64,000 nucleotides of DNA from Epichloe hybrida (GCA_019022495.1 JAFEKR010000009.1:1550001-1614000); one strand, 5' to 3'; numbered from the stretch's first letter, positions 1 to 14,426 are shown. Program-made: numbers and translations. The notes: generated by a model not told the origin, from the sequence alone.

Positions 1-3000
1 AAACCGTAACGGACGCTATAACGGTCTCCCGCCTCCACTTTGTAATAACAGCGCACACGATATGGCACGCATTAAACGATGGTCTTATTTCCCTCCCATC
101 ATGGAGATAAGTTCCCAGGAGAATCGGATGACGACATGATTTCTCCCTCGGTCGAGTCCAGAGTCTCATTTCAGCAAGCGGACGATACTCCGTAGTCTGT
201 AGTCCGTAGTCAACGAGCGCCGCCCATGTAAGGCATGCGCTAGGACTTCCTAATTTGGTCCCTTCACGCTCTGTTGATCAGCCACTCGCCCCTCGATTCG
301 AATTACCAGGCCAGACCCGTCATTGTCTGGCACATTGATTATGCTTTACGGATCACCAAATAGGGTACCAAGTACTCGGCGGCAGCGGCAAGCACGTTCT
401 TGCAACCCACCAACTGCTCGCTCGGCCGACTTGCGATCGTCCAGAATGTCGCCAGCTGGCGCCTCACCAGGCATAAGAAACGTCCTCGGCGTAATCTGTA
501 CCTACCAACCACACCTCAGTGGGCGCCGCCATGGGGTACGTCAAGTGATGACGGTTCGCGCGGATATTACAATGAGGTGGGAAGATACATGTATCCATGT
601 CGTCACATGTCGCTATTGCAACCAGGCCTACACTCGGCCGAGCTGAGAAGTCAGCTTCACCACAAGGTGAAATGGCCAAAAGCATTGGTTGCCTTTGATG
701 CCATGTCCGGTTGAGCTCTGCGCTGAGCCGACTGGGAAAGTCAAAAAGTCGAAAAGTCGAAAGCAAGAACCCAACACAGACCCTGGACCCCCCAAATCCC
801 GCACTGACAACATTTGCCAAAGTCTGATCCTTGCCCTCGAGGGTCCCGGCAACGAGGCCAGCTATCAAGGCCAATGTTAAAAAATGTCGAAGTCTGAAAC
901 ACTGGGTTCGAACGTGTGGTGGCTGCCACGTGCTGCCGCGTGGTGTTGGCTGCTCCAGAGCACCGGAGAGCTGCGGGTGCAGTGGCAAATGGATTCTGAA
1001 ACGCCACATCAATCATGCCTGTATTGCACAATGGCACGGATTGCTCCGGAGTAATCCGTAGATAGAGCTCCATCGTAGATGAAAGAGGCACTCCGTTTTC
1101 TGGCGCTATTCCGAGCGCACGTCCATGCCATCCGATCCAATCGAAAAAAGCCCGCCAGTGGCCACACCCGGCCTTGGAGAGCCGGATATCGACCTGACAT
1201 ATTGTGAGGACTTAAGCCCTTGAGAGTGCCTGCCGGCTGTCGCCTACCTGAGCCCATTCCTGGTGCCTCACCTCGCCACTGTCGCTCAACTGTGTTCGTG
1301 ACGGCTGATGATAATCACCTACAGACAGTAGGGGCGAGGCACTACCTTTAGTACTGCGACGATGCGGCATCTAGTCTACCATCACATAGTAGTTTCGGTC
1401 ACACCTCTCGATATCGGTTTGTTTCACTCGTTGCTCATCTCCGACTAGCCAACTGTATTGCGTTTATTTTTATTCCCATCGTAAGAACAATATAGCCGCC
1501 CAATTCGGATGGGCGTAAATCGGGACAAGACGAAGGAAACAACCAATGTTTCATCCATCATCTACGAAAGACTACTCCACTTTCAACCAAGATTAGGACG
1601 ACCCCCCGATGGAGTACATGATCGAGGCCAGGATGGGCTTACCTTACTCATGCCATGCCAGCAGACGAGATGGAGGGTTCATCGAACTGCCGGCAAGTCA
1701 TTGCCACGGCTGGTGAGCATGAGCCATCGGACCAAAGGATATATGCCATAGTCCCTGGTGTGTATGAGCAAAGAGTCATTTGGCGGATGCGCTGCGGTCC
1801 AGCAAAGCACGGTCCAGCAGTTCGTGGCCATCAAGGCAAATATCCAGCGGCCAATTCTGTTTTCATTTCAGCCGGTTCGATTCGATTTTGGCTTTGATTT
1901 TGACTTTTTTCTTTCACAAAGAACGTCTTGCTGCGGCTGGTGTATGCCCGCGTTGGTGTCTGGAAACAATGTCCAGTGAGTAGGCAGCGCTAATTTTTCA
2001 GTTTTGACAAATACTCTTTGTTGCAGAGCAAGCAGTAGTGCCTGGTTTCTGTTAGACCAGGTATCTTTATGGCTGAGCCCCACATGAGGCTTAAATACCA
2101 TCCTCGCCTTGTTGGTAACAGAGGATGGGTTCGTTGTCGGCCAACCTTCCTTGTCTGACCGGTCTGCTTTCTCCACTGCATTCACATGGACCGCGGTTTT
2201 TGCTTCGAAAACGGGCAAATCTAAAGTATGAGCCAGGCGATATGAAGGCTACTTGGACACATGCTGGAGCCCAGTCTCGATCTTCGTGGAGTAATCTATC
2301 CACTTGGGACGTGAAGACACTATACCATGTACGTCAGGTGGGGGAGGGAGTGTGCGGAGAATCGACAGGCACTTCGATGATCTGACGAGATAATGTTTCG
2401 ATTCGATAGATGTTTTACAGAGATGGAATGATGATTTGAGGCGATCGATGTGGGCTCAAGACGTTTTGAAACAAAGGTGGGCTCTGTAGGGTCTAGCCAG
2501 GCTTGTATCGTCTTCGGCGAATGGGCAGCGTATACGGTTTAAGTTAGCTGGGCACTAGACGAGTAAAATTAGTAAAGAGCAAGACGTCAAATTGCGTTGA
2601 AGATGAAAAGGCGCACGCCATCTGCCAGAACTAGCCGTTGTGGCTCCTGTGGCTCCTGTGGCTCCTGTGGCAACTGTGGCTCCTGTGGCGTTATCGGTGC
2701 GGTGGGCCCACGCTACGCTGGGAGAGAGTAACAGGTTGCCGGAAAGGTTAGAAATTAAGCCAAATAACTTGAGAGATACAGCCACACTGGTCGGGGCCTT
2801 TCGTGGGGGTTCAGCGAGAGCAGACGTTGTTGATGTTGACGATGGCGTGGGGCCGGCACTGAGCCTACTTTCTCAGGCGACTCTGGCCAATCGCAACATC
2901 TACTCCGTACCATCTACCCAATCGCTATTTGCTTATGTAGGTGGAGTGGAGCCCAGCCACATGACCCTCTCAATGTACGGAGTACAAACTACGAAGTAGT

Positions 3001-6000
3001 ATCCCTCCTCCTTTGTGTCAATCCAGTCAACCACCGTCATCTCAAGATTCCTTCATTTTGACGTTTCTTTTGAGGGTAACATGGCGTGTTACCGTGAGGC
3101 TGGTTGATGGTATGTCTTTGCTTTGCATTGAGACTGTTGACTTCCAGCCCTCGCGAGCACAAAGGGCCACACGTGAATCGGCACTTCAGAACTGGCGATA
3201 CTACACCAGTGACACCACTGCCAGCAAGTTCCAAAAATGCACATTGCACCAAGTCATACTCGCGCTGCGTAATCAATTCGCAAGCCACCTTCTATTCGGT
3301 TTTCATAGATCAAATTGGCGGGGCGAAAGCCGTTGGTTGAGCTCGCCCTCGCACGCCGCGCCCGCTCAAGATTGCGCCCTTGGTGTCGATGGTTACGTTA
3401 CGTCTGGTATTACTGCGCCCTTACTCCGTATATACTTGCTGTTGCCAGTCTGACCTGATGATATCTCCGGTTTTTTTCTAGGCCGATGAGCTTTTGCCGA
3501 CCGGTTCGGGCAACTCTCGCTTGAACTGGGGGCTGGATTCGCACGCAACGCCACAAACTGCCGTTGACAGGACCCCCATCTTCCACTTGGGCTCTTGAGT
3601 CTTGACACTGCGACGATCTTTCCGGAACAATGTATGAGTGACGGGTATCGACTTTTGCTCCAAAAGAGGCTAAAGGCATTTCGGTAGCCACGTATGGTCA
3701 GTGTGCAGGGGGGGTCCAAGGGCCTTGAGGCCTCGGGGGGAGGAGCACTGGCGAAAAGCACATGGCAAGACAATTGTTCCTGCAAGAGTTTGTTCAACAA
3801 AGCCTTTACAGTGTCACATAGCTGTTCCTCCTCGCCGAACATCTATCTGAACCCCTCCCATCTCCCTTCGCCTGATCACGCACAGATGGAAACGCCCCGC
3901 AATAAATAGAGTTGCACTTGGGATTCCGTCGACACAAAATCTTGGGTCTTGTTCCCACTTCCATGTCAGTGGGCAGGCACAAGGCCGCTTGTTGTGTCAC
4001 AGACTTTAATAGTCTTGTTTATTCAGGACGTTAGTCGTACGGAGTAGTGCGTACTGCTTAGTACAGTACCGGACAGGGCAGGGCACGTTCTGATCGGCAA
4101 GACATATTGACGTGGACAAATTAACAGGCGACTTGTTCCCGCACTAGCACTGTTCTTTTTATGGACTCGGGGTCAATACTGGTGGTACAGTAACAGTGTG
4201 ACTTTCTTGTTTCGTTCAACTTGTTTGTGTGTACTTGTTACTTACCGCAACAAGTATCGTACCAACACCACACCCACTTCACGATGCAGTTCCAGGCTGT
4301 CAAAGCGTAAGCTACATGTGGAAACACAGGTTCACCACTTTGAGCAAACCCCTAGTTTCCGAGGGACCCGCCGGTTCCTTTGGGTGAACCGAAACCCTGG
4401 CAATTTGTTAAACAAGAAAGAGGATCACCGCCAACAACCTACTCACGCATTTGGTATGGTATACTTCTCTTCCTTATTCCGTTGTTCAAAACACCACGTA
4501 GTTTCGGCGTCAATGGCCACATCTCCAATGCTCAGACTCATATGAGCACAAAGACCGAGACAAAAACAGCCAAAAACGGCTTGGCTCAATTCGGCAACGG
4601 GGAGAGTGCAATCGGAGCATTTCTGGCGTCAGTCTCGAGGGCACAAACGACGCATGGCTGCTGCGATTCATTGCACGACAGATGCTACCATGCCTACAGT
4701 TTCTACAGCGTTAGCTTATTAGCTTGCCATCAACTTTCACTCTGGTTTGGTTTCGGTGGCCATCCTGGTCCTGGTCCAGGCTGTTATCACAGCATCATGT
4801 GTCTGGCAAATGTCTCATGAACGGGGGAATCTGGGGAAGACCACGCACAGTACGTACACCTGGTATGCTAGACTCGTTGAGCGTTTGTATCAAAATAACA
4901 CCGTGATTGCATCCCGCCACGCCACGCCACGTCCTTGCAAGCGTTGCGAACGTGATTCTCCAACGCGACCATGTCTCTGTCTATTGACATGAGCAGCTTT
5001 TTTTATTTTTCTTCCTGCATGAAGGCGTCCATTTGAGTTCCGCCGATATTCGGGGCCCGGCCAAAATCTAGAATTCAGTCTAGGAAATGCAGGGCAACTT
5101 ATTCCGTTCCCCTCCGTCTCCTCCACAAGCTTCTTTCTCCTCTGCTCGACAGGGAACCCCGAACTTGTTCATGGAGAATGGACTTGGCCGCTTGGCCTGC
5201 AGCTCTGAAAGCCCAAAGGCACCCGAGTTCCCATCGTGCGAGGCCCCTTTCCTCTCTTGAGCGAACCACGAATGTTGCTACGTGGAGGGAGTGAAACCTA
5301 TCTCGTTTCGTTTTCGTTTTCGTTTCCTGACGTAATTGGGAGTCTAGAAATCAACTTGTCCCTCCCTTGGTTGGTGCTGGAGTAAAGGAGGCTTTTTACT
5401 ACGTGCGTGGCTTCCTTCTCGCGGAGGGGGGGGTATCCTACAACCGCCCGATGTGCGTGAGAGATGATTGTGATTACCTGGTTGCAGCATTCATGTAAAC
5501 GCTGCTAGCGCAAAATGAAATGGATGAAGACGCCTTCACGCACGCGGCATTCCGGCTAGATTCTTGTCCACTGCAATCAGTGCCTCTGCGATTGTGGCCG
5601 GAAATGGAACAAGACTCGATTTTGGTATCAATGGCGGGCACCTCCGTAGCTGCTTCTTTCTTTCTTCGTAGAACGACAGCAATCTTCCTTGAGCCGCGTC
5701 CGCGTCCGCGTCAGCGTCCTCCATCAGTGTATCTGGTGCAGATACGTGCTATGTGACTGTGACTGGCTGGCAGATGCGCCGTGTGTGAAAAAGTCTCGGT
5801 CTTTGCGATGATGCAGCCTCATTGACTCCGTACAAAGAGAGCTGTTGACTTGAAGAGGACACCATCTCGACTACGACGGCCTTGTTGACGCTGTCGACAT
5901 ATGGCTCTATGCCAAGGTCGGACTGCGGACTACGAAACTTGACGTGGATTACACAGGACCGAACCAAAAAAAAAGTCAGTCATTACCTCCTTCCCAGCAT

Positions 6001-8954
6001 CATGTCCTTCGTGCCTCTTTCGCGAAGCAGACGTCGGAAGTACAGCCGAGAGGGCCACATCCCACGTCCACTCAACCTTGTGAAACAGAAATCACGTCTT
6101 CAAGGATCTTTCATCATCTGCAGATACCGACCCGGACATCGCTGACATGTCATATGGCTATTCCTCAGTCCCTTCCTCAATTCACCCCTACTTTCATCAA
6201 CTGGGATTGCTTTCTCACAGGAGACATCGCTGAGGTACGACCTGCCTGCTCTGGGTGGTACGCTGTGCTGGTTCATCTTGACCCCGTCTTCTCGCCTCGG
6301 TGAGTCCAATATATTGAGCAAACCCGCTGCGAACAACGTGAGGATGAACCCTCGTGGTTGACGATGAGACGATTGATACCGTTACACACATGCATTACTC
6401 CGTACAAAGAGGCTTGAATATGCATCTTGGTCCTTTTTTTTTTTGGGTTTTGTTAAGCACTCCTTGTTCGTTTATTCGTTCAATTGTATGATGGACGCGG
6501 CAGCGGGTGCTGGCTGCCGCTGACGCGGTCAACATCGGGCCCTTCACCTCCGCATAACTATCGAATGACAAACAGCGCCTCACCTGCAATGGCGATGGGG
6601 GGCCGTCGGGAAGTGGTCGTACAGAGATTCTCACGTCGCATGGTATGTGTTACCAACAAAAGATCAAGACTTGGTCGTTCTTCATTGACCATTCTTGACC
6701 GAGGCCAGATGACGCCTCACGCCATGGCGGCGCTCGAAGACGAGACTCGGAGAGACAGCCACAGCCAAGCCAGATGGGTTCCGTCTCCAACGAGAGTATC
6801 ACAAAGCGGCAGAGCCTTGTACTTGCCTGTAGGGACAGCCATGATCCTGGCATCCGGATGAGGAAATTCACGTCTACCCGCCAGACCAGATGTGGATGTT
6901 TCTACTTGGAAAACATTGACTCCCTTGGGACCACATACGTGGTGACACTTACCCGTTTGTGCGCCATGTCCCTTCGTGGATCAGTGTTGGAAGATATTGG
7001 CTGTGGAACTTCAAGGCGATGCGCGAGACAGCATCCACGGCAATGATCAGATGAGGTCCAAGGAAACTACCTCGCTTTCCGAATTTCCTCCACCGAGTAC
7101 GCTCGATGCTTTTGACCGGTGAGTGGGCTGTGTCGCCAACACACATCCATTCGTGAGAGGACGTGTTCAAAGCGCCAATTTGGGCAGGTTTCCTGGTGGC
7201 CAATTGACCAGACTCATGCGCTGCATTGGCCCCGGCCGCCTCACGACGACATCTGGACTTGTTTCGCGTCAAGCTGTACGGAGTACGGGCTGATATAGTG
7301 ATGCCTACTTGACATGAAGGCTGGATTGATCCTCAACCCCGGCTCGTCATGTTTTGCTGGTGGGATAGCGGACACGCATGCCGTGCGATCAGTGTGACAT
7401 TGCCAGAGGAGGCTGACCATCGGCAAAGGCTGGTAATGGCATCGCCTCCGAAGTCAGCAGTGCAGAACTCTTTATCGTCGATTGATGAACGGCTTGCATG
7501 TCGTGTTCTTCTTGCCTTACGGCGGGGGGGGGGTTTTTTTTTTCTTTTTTTCTTTTGCGACATACAGGTTGAAGCAGATGATATGAATGAGAACCACATT
7601 GTGCCGCTCAACGGCTGAGCCCCATACTATTTGTCCGACAGGGATATCGAACGGACGGCGTTGGCCAGGGTATCGACGATATTGGATGAGGCTTCCGACG
7701 ATAGACTTGCATGTTTTGGCGCTGCAACACCTCGGTTAACGCGCCTATATGAAACGCTGATGTTATGATACACAACGATCAGTTTCTGAGCAGCATCCCG
7801 ACAACGAGACCAGCCAAATCTAATTAATGATCCCCATGCCACCCGTGCTCCCCGTAGACGGATCAAATATGGGTCGTGTGACTTCGTGGTGGGAACAGCG
7901 GCAGGGCGGAAGAGATTCCGAGGCCTCCTCCCCGTCCGTCCCCCGGGACCCGTGAAATAAATGCAATCAATGTCTATCCGCCGGCGCGGCACGTCGTGGT
8001 TGCTGTCTCCGGCAAGCCACCGGGGGAGGGGGGTTGCTGAGCAAAAGTCGACATCTGACGAAGGGTGCGTTGCGAGAGGAGGCGAAGCGACGCAAGCGCA
8101 GGTTGGAAACGCAACCGTCGAACTGCCTGGCGCCTTCCTCAACAAGGACAACTACACGTCATCACGCATCATCACGATCCACCGCAAAAGCAAGTTTCAA
8201 AATTCCCCATGATGACAGAATACAGTCGCAAAGTTGCCTCTGATCTGTCATTTTCAGCACCCCATGCCTGTTGATGCACTCTTTTTTTTTTCCCCCATCC
8301 ATCCATCGCGTCATTCATTCCTGAAAGTCGCGGATGCGTTTGGAATAGCGTCTTTTCTCTTTTCGTACTACACTAGGCTCTTTCCTTTTCTTTCTTCCCA
8401 CTGCCCATTCCTCCCTTCCTTTAAGCCGAAACCGTGATTAGACCGTTACCGCGCTTGAATCACGCCGTGGACGGAAGCCAGGGAGGAAGTGAGTTGTCTC
8501 TGCCAGCCGCGGCAAACAGAAGGAAGGAGAGGAGAGACTTTGCCCCAAATGTATCTCTCCCGAGAATCCAAGTACTTCTCTGATGGCGTCGTTAGACGCG
8601 GTTAGAGAATAAGAGAGCAGAATTTTTCAGAATTATTCTCTCGAGGCACGCCTCGATAACGCGAATGTTTTTGGGGGGGGGGAGGGCCTAGGGTAGGCTG
8701 CCATGGTGGACGTATTTATCTATGCCTTCGTCTATTTTGGCTGCTGTGTCGTCGACCTCTAAAGAAAGTGCTCTAATGCCCATTTTGCGTCACATCATCC
8801 ATGAATTAGTTCCGAACAAGCTCCCTGGCAATGCGTTGAAGAACTACATCCTCAACGCCCGGCAATGCTGTTTGCTGTTCCTTGCTTCATTTACATGTAC
8901 CCCGCCCCCCGCCCCCTTCTACATGCAGAAAACCAGCTTTGTAGAGCACCGTTG
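1..8954. other. Gene-poor region, no supportable gene
   Basis: Nearly 9 kb without an open frame that looks like a real protein or that splices into one. The longest frames (for example 174 residues on the minus strand at 7627-8151) have no recognisable domain. Base composition is ordinary rather than RIP-like, so this is not a decayed transposon. It holds simple repeats, homopolymer runs (for example around 7527-7555 and 8280-8295) and several copies of the 9-mer TACGGAGTA or its complement (186, 2901, 2976, 3422, 4038, 6396, 7277). It could be the extended upstream region or UTR of a gene left of the window, or encode non-coding RNA. Neither can be shown from sequence alone. Confidence 0.6.
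2641..2685 (+). repeat. 9-bp tandem repeat
   Basis: Five tandem units of TGGCTCCTG, the fourth diverged to TGGCAACTG. It lies in the gene-poor left region with no coding context. Confidence 0.85.
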
Positions 8955-11900
8955 TTACTGTCCTTCAACGTCTGATTCGAAATCCACCTCAGCCGCGGGT
9001 GAACCATTTGATGTGTGTGCAGCTGGTTCGCCACTTGTCAAACCTTTGCGGATCGCGAGGACGCTATCGACAATGACGGCATCGATGCCCTCTTTGACTT
9101 GTCTCTGCGGTAGCTCATTAGCATAAAATGCATGGATGAAAAAAAAAAGATGGCCACTCGTAGTAGAAGGCTTACCTGAACCATTATCGGATCATTGTTC
9201 AGCACTCCGTAGCTGACACATACCAACCCGATTTCCTTGACTACCTTGACCAGGCGAGGACTGTTGATGAGAGGCTCTGCCGCAGACACAATCCCCAACA
9301 GATTCCATCGGCTGGCGAAGCGGATGGCTTCCTGTAGAGAGGATGCTCGGATGTCGCCAACAGGACTGCAGCCAGCGTCCGTCAGGAACAAAATGGGGAT
9401 CGACGGTTGCTTAAAGCTGAGGCACAGGCAAATGTCGGGGTTGAAGGAACTCAGAATAATGTGGCGGTTTTCAACCAGGTCGTAAACCTTGGATAAAACT
9501 GTGTCGCAAAAGGAGTTCAGCTCCACTGCATACGTGTCCATTTCATGTTCTTCGCTTTCGTGAAGCATGGGATATTTAAGTTCCATGTTGAATCCAATCT
9601 CCTCTGGCAACTTGCGGAAAAGATCCTCGAGAGTGGCAAAAGGTGCTTGGATAAAGTTTCCGCGAGAGTTTGCCTTGTAACCCTTCTCCTTGAAGTCTCT
9701 CGTGTGCTTCATCCGTTCCTCCATCTCCGCATACCCAGAGCCTGTATATCCCATCGACAAAGATCGCTTGGGTGGCGCGAAGCTGTTGCTACGGGGGCGA
9801 ACCGGCAGATCATCGACCGTGTCTCTATTTTGACCATTCTGATGATGAGCTCGGTCTCTCCCTTTGTCAGGGTTGATGTGGAGGAATTGCTCCAACGTGA
9901 GAGTATGAACGGGTGCGTCGATACCTGTTTCACTAACCAGGAAGTCGTGGTAAATCACGGGGACGTGGTCCTTGGTCAGCTGGACATCAAACTCAACGTA
10001 TTGTGCGCCCAGATTGGCCGCGGCGATAAAAGATGGCAGAGTGTTCTCGCCAAGTTGCAGCGACTTGTTTGATGTGAGATTCTTGCCCAAGCCTCTGTGG
10101 CCAATGAGCATGGTTGACGACAACTTTTTCCAGTACGTTTGTCGCGAAGTAATTTCCATGTTCGGGTGGTAGAAGGGGGTGATGACGAGGAAGTTGAAAT
10201 TAACCGTTCCAATCACTTCGAGGTTGCTGGACATGATTGGCACACATACATCACCCTGAAGGTTCATCCGCCGTGAACCTATTGTTGGCCTTATGGTCGA
10301 GAGCAACGCGACAGCGCGGCCAATCTTGTTCTTCTCGCTCCCGGAATAAGTTGGTATGATATCAAACATGAGTTTCACCTTGGTGACGTCGGTAGTTTTG
10401 AACAGAACGGGCTCAGTTGAAATGCCTTCATGGACTGGAAGATCGATGGTCGTCGGATCGCCCTGTGCTCCGGTAGAACTGAGAACCACAGACAGGGCCG
10501 TGTCCAGCTGTGTGCTGTGGGCCTCGGTTAGAGGAACACTATCAAGATGCACAGCTTCCGTGGCTTTGCGGATGTCCATGCTGCCCAAGCTGACAAGCAC
10601 CAGGCTTTCATTGGTAAGATAGCGGTGGCCAAAGGTCTTGACGGGCTCGGCAGGCCGAGAAGCGTTGCCATTGGCCACGTTCGACCGTCTTCCGTCGATA
10701 GATGAGCTCTCTGGCGGGTTTGACTGTTGCTGCTGCAATCCTTCTGAAATTCTTGAGGCAGCCTCCTCTTCGTTCGTATGCGTGGCAAGAAAGCGCGCAA
10801 TGTCCATATGTCCGCGCAACGCAGCGTGTTCCTTTGCCGTCCAGCCAGACGCATCAGGTTTGGACACATCGGCACCGGCCTCGACAAGAAGCTGAACCAC
10901 CCCGAGTGATCCGTCGACAGCAGCGACGTGGAGGGGAGTCCACGAGTAGGAGTTCTCTGCAATCTCAATGTCGGCCTTTTGAGAGTCGCTGCCCCGGAGG
11001 ATGATTCGAGCGCAAGCTTCATGGCCAAGCGTGGCAGCAATGTGCAAGGCAGTTTCGCCCGTCTTGTCGGTCCAGTTGATGTCGACACCCGCTTCAACCA
11101 GCATCTTGACAATCGGTTCGTAGTTGGACTTTGTGGCCAGGGCGAGAGAAGCGCCAGACTTGGGAATAGTCTTTCGAATCTGGACTTTGGCCTCACTACT
11201 GCCTTGCCAGTTTTCACCCTGAAGCAGGGCTTGCGTGGTCAGGGGGTGGCCTCCAATGACACTCAAGTGAAGAGGTGCGTATCCATCGTTGTCGTGCCAC
11301 TCAGGTGCATCAATGCCATCCTTGGCATCGAACTGGTTCCAATCTTGCATGTATTTCATGATAATCTGACAAACCACAACGAAACCGAACTGAGCGGCAT
11401 AGTGCAAAGGAAGTCGTCCAAAGGAATCACGACTTTTCAGGGCAATTCGCTGACTCTCTGACAGCTGATCCAGGAGATAAATGAGGAGCTGAACTGCTTC
11501 GTCTTCTTTTTCGAGCAGGTTAGATTCCTTTGTGTTCATCGCCTTGACTGGCACCGATGAGGACACAGCAGGCTGGAGATGGCGGTTGGTGAATTGCGTC
11601 CCAACTGGCATTGGATAAACGTGAGACTCCTCGTCGTGAGAACTCGGCTTGGTACGGCCTATGTGAATGACTAGTCGGTGAATGCAGTTTCGGCCATTGA
11701 TGTCATCCAGCTCATCCAGGTCCTTGACCTGGGTCAAAAGAAAGGCAATGCACTGCCTTGAGCGCCCAGAGATGGAACGCTGCAAGAGGTTGAGGAGCAA
11801 TGACGGGCCAGATGGATCTGAGGTGATGTTGGCGTCGGTAAGTCCCCATTTCAGCGAAGAAATGTCATCATTGCGAACAGCTTGGTCCAGGATGTCCAGC

Positions 11901-12699
11901 TGTGCCTGTGGCAGCTTGAGCATAGCTTTGGCTGATGCGCGGCCCAAAGAGCGCGTAGAACGATCTGACATGGAATCATCAAGCTGCTGCGCATCGCTGA
12001 GGACAGACAACCATCGATTGATTTCGGCGAGCAACCTTGTGATGTTGCCGTCTTTGGCGAACTGCTTTGGATCAACCTTGGTGGAGATGTACCGATGCTG
12101 GTAGGAAATCTGTGGCACTTTCTTATCAAGCTTCTTGGTGATCTTGACAAAGCCTCTGCGATTGATTTCGCCAAACCATTGCAAATTTCTCAGCTGAGTT
12201 CGAAGCTCGAGTAAGGCGCCCATAACCTCTTCGACCTCATCTTGGTCAAGGGTGGCCACGACGTCGGGTACGCGGCCATAACGGTTGTGAAGATTGTTCA
12301 GCCGCCGGCATGCCTCAGCAAACTTCTTGTTGTAAAAGGAGTCCACATCCTCAAGATTGCGGTCGAGAGCGAAGAAGAGTTCTGCAGGCTGTAAGTTAGG
12401 AACCCCGGGTTTTTGGTTTACCCCAAATGCATTCTTCTCATTTGTGGGTTGGTCATGGATGGCAAAAGACGCCCACCTGCTGGATCTACCGTTTCTCCAT
12501 TTCTGGCTTTCTCGGAAAGAGCCTTGACGAGCTTCTTAAGTCCTTTGTAGTTGATGTACGAAGCCGCCCACTCGGGAACCTGATTCCGCGATAGACTTTA
12601 CAAATATAGAAAAGAACCATTCGTTTCAGTGACTCTGCCCCTTCGATTTGGTGCAATGGGGAATCCGATTGGGAAAACTCACTTCCGTCCAAACTTCAT
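8955..12699 (-). CDS. GDE1: Glycerophosphocholine phosphodiesterase (SPX-ankyrin-GDPD)
   Basis: Orthologue of yeast Gde1, which hydrolyses glycerophosphocholine to choline and glycerol-3-phosphate in the cytosol. The gene model is four exons: 12683-12699, 12477-12595, 9176-12381 and 8955-9104, which join in frame to 1163 residues; yeast Gde1 is of similar length. The first exon is only 17 nt and reads MKFGRN across the splice, then the SPX core (VPEW, YINYKGLKKLVK, ELFFALDRNLE). SPX covers about residues 1-200, ankyrin repeats about 365-580 (LPLHYAAQ, TALHIAA, TPLHVAA), and the GDPD domain about 800-1110 with GHRGLGKN, the ENTLPSF and EFDVQLTKD segments and a YHD histidine. SPX domains bind inositol pyrophosphates, so phosphate control is likely. 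The related Pho81/NUC-2 proteins share this architecture, but the N-terminal sequence and the intact GDPD catalytic residues favour Gde1. Start and exon joins are my inference. Confidence 0.9.
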
Positions 12700-14426
12700 A
12701 CTGGGCCGGGGCTATTCAGGTGTTCCCCTTCTTCTTTCTTCTCTTGAAGTGAGTCGAGCTTCTCACTCTTTTGCTGAATCGGTGATATGCTGCACACTCA
12801 ATGCAAGATGTCGGCCGAGAACATCAATTGGCGAGCCCAGGCAAAGCTTGGTTCCAGCTGGCTGGCTCACTGCATATCCTGTCGACCCACCTTTTTCTCT
12901 TTTGATGCGAACGTGAACCACAGAGCAAGACTTGTGAATCAGGACAGGGATATCGGAACAACAAGGCAGAAAAGAAGAAAAGAAGACGGAACTGGGAACT
13001 GTAGAGAACTAGTCAGAACTGAAACTTGGCATCGTCTCGGGCGAAGAAGAGAGAAAAGGCCACTAATTTCCCAGTGCCGACCGACCTTGTAGGGAGATGG
13101 TCCAATGGACCCTGAAAAGGTCCCGTGATGGTTCCCCGTGTCAAGCCTTTGTCAAGCCTTTGTCAAGCCTTTGTCAAGCCTTTGCCCCGACCTGCCTGAG
13201 TTAGCTCTGCCAGTTTCGGAACATTCTTTGAACGCATCGTGAGGCCGCACGGATCAACGGGGCATCCCTTTAATTACCTCGCGGGGAAGAATTCCAAGAA
13301 CGGCGCTGCAACGAGACGCGCAGGCGCAGCGAGCAGGCAAGCAACAATTGCTTCCACGGTCAGCCGATAAGTCAAGGGCAAAGACAGCTCGTCCGGAGCA
13401 ATGTGTGTTGTGTCCCGTGGGTCTCGTAATTGATGTCGGTCCCTTTTATAAAATAAAGCTGTTTCGAGCAGCAGCCCCAGGTCGGTTACAGGCCGTCATT
13501 GATGATGTGCGAGTAAGTGTCCCGAGTTACGTGTCCCGAGTATGTGGAGACTCTGTGTAGAGACTCTGTGTCATTCTCTCGGTTTGGCGACCGACTTGAG
13601 GACGGGCGGCGCGATAATATGGAGCAATTGGAGCAATTAAAGCAATACTGCAGGGTTAGTATCGAGCGTCCCCCGAGAGAGGCAGGGTCTCTCATACAAC
13701 CAACCCCTCCCCCCCTCCCCACCATCCATCCAGACGAACGGGAGGAGGAGCCAGAGGGGCCAAGACTGAATGCCAAGGCCGCTGACAAGCACGTGACTTG
13801 CATTGCTGGAGGAAGGCACGGCCGGGACGGCGGGCCCTGGGAAATGAGGGGCGTGCCGCGTGAGTCTATCGGGCACGCCGGTGTCTTTCGGTGTCCTCCC
13901 ACCAGTTTTCGACCCACCAATTTGTTGGTGACCTGACCCGTGGACGAGGCGCTTGATCTGACTTGTCCAACATCCAACTCCGAACTCCGATGGCCAGCCA
14001 CGCCTCTAGAGTGAAGTCATCAATCATCAACTATTTGGTCGCCAAGTCCGTCTTGACGCCGTTCCAGTGCACAGTGCACATTGTCAGCAACGTGCTCTCC
14101 GACGCGCGCTGCTCTAGAATTGTTTGTTTTGCCACGACAGCCTAGGTAGTCCGCGGCATGCGTAGCATAGCAGTCCAAGCGGAATCGGACACGCCTCTGA
14201 CTGAGACTTACGACATCTACCGAATTTCAAACATAACTACGGATCCGTACTTGCCTGTGTAGGCACACAAATAACTGGGTATCTACGTGCGCAGAAGTAG
14301 TTGAAACGTAATGTACACAATATGGTATTTGCACAGGTACAACGCTCTCAAAGGACGGGTTCTCAACTTGCCCCAAAGTCACCGTCCCCTTGATTTCTTC
14401 ATCTCATTTCACATGGCGTGCCAAGG
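12700..14426. promoter_or_regulatory. Upstream region of GDE1
   Basis: This 1.7 kb stretch separates the GDE1 start from the stop of the next minus-strand gene and so should hold the GDE1 promoter. It contains an 11-bp tandem repeat at 13140-13183 and one CACGTG at 13790-13795. CACGTG is the core bound by Pho4/NUC-1-type factors and also by Cbf1. At about 1.1 kb from the start codon its relevance is uncertain. I see no convincing gene. Confidence 0.4.
13140..13183 (+). repeat. 11-bp tandem repeat
   Basis: Four perfect tandem units of GTCAAGCCTTT, about 440 bp upstream of the GDE1 start codon. Confidence 0.9.

Noticed and set aside
464..1012. A 182-codon minus-strand open frame near the left edge
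   Set aside because: It overlaps several other frames of similar length, has no domain and no coding bias.
7627..8151. A 174-codon minus-strand open frame in the gene-poor region
   Set aside because: No recognisable domain, uneven composition and no splice or promoter context. It could be chance in a 9-kb non-coding stretch.
13517..13936. A 139-codon plus-strand frame upstream of GDE1
   Set aside because: No domain, CT/AG-rich composition, overlapped by equal frames on the other strand.
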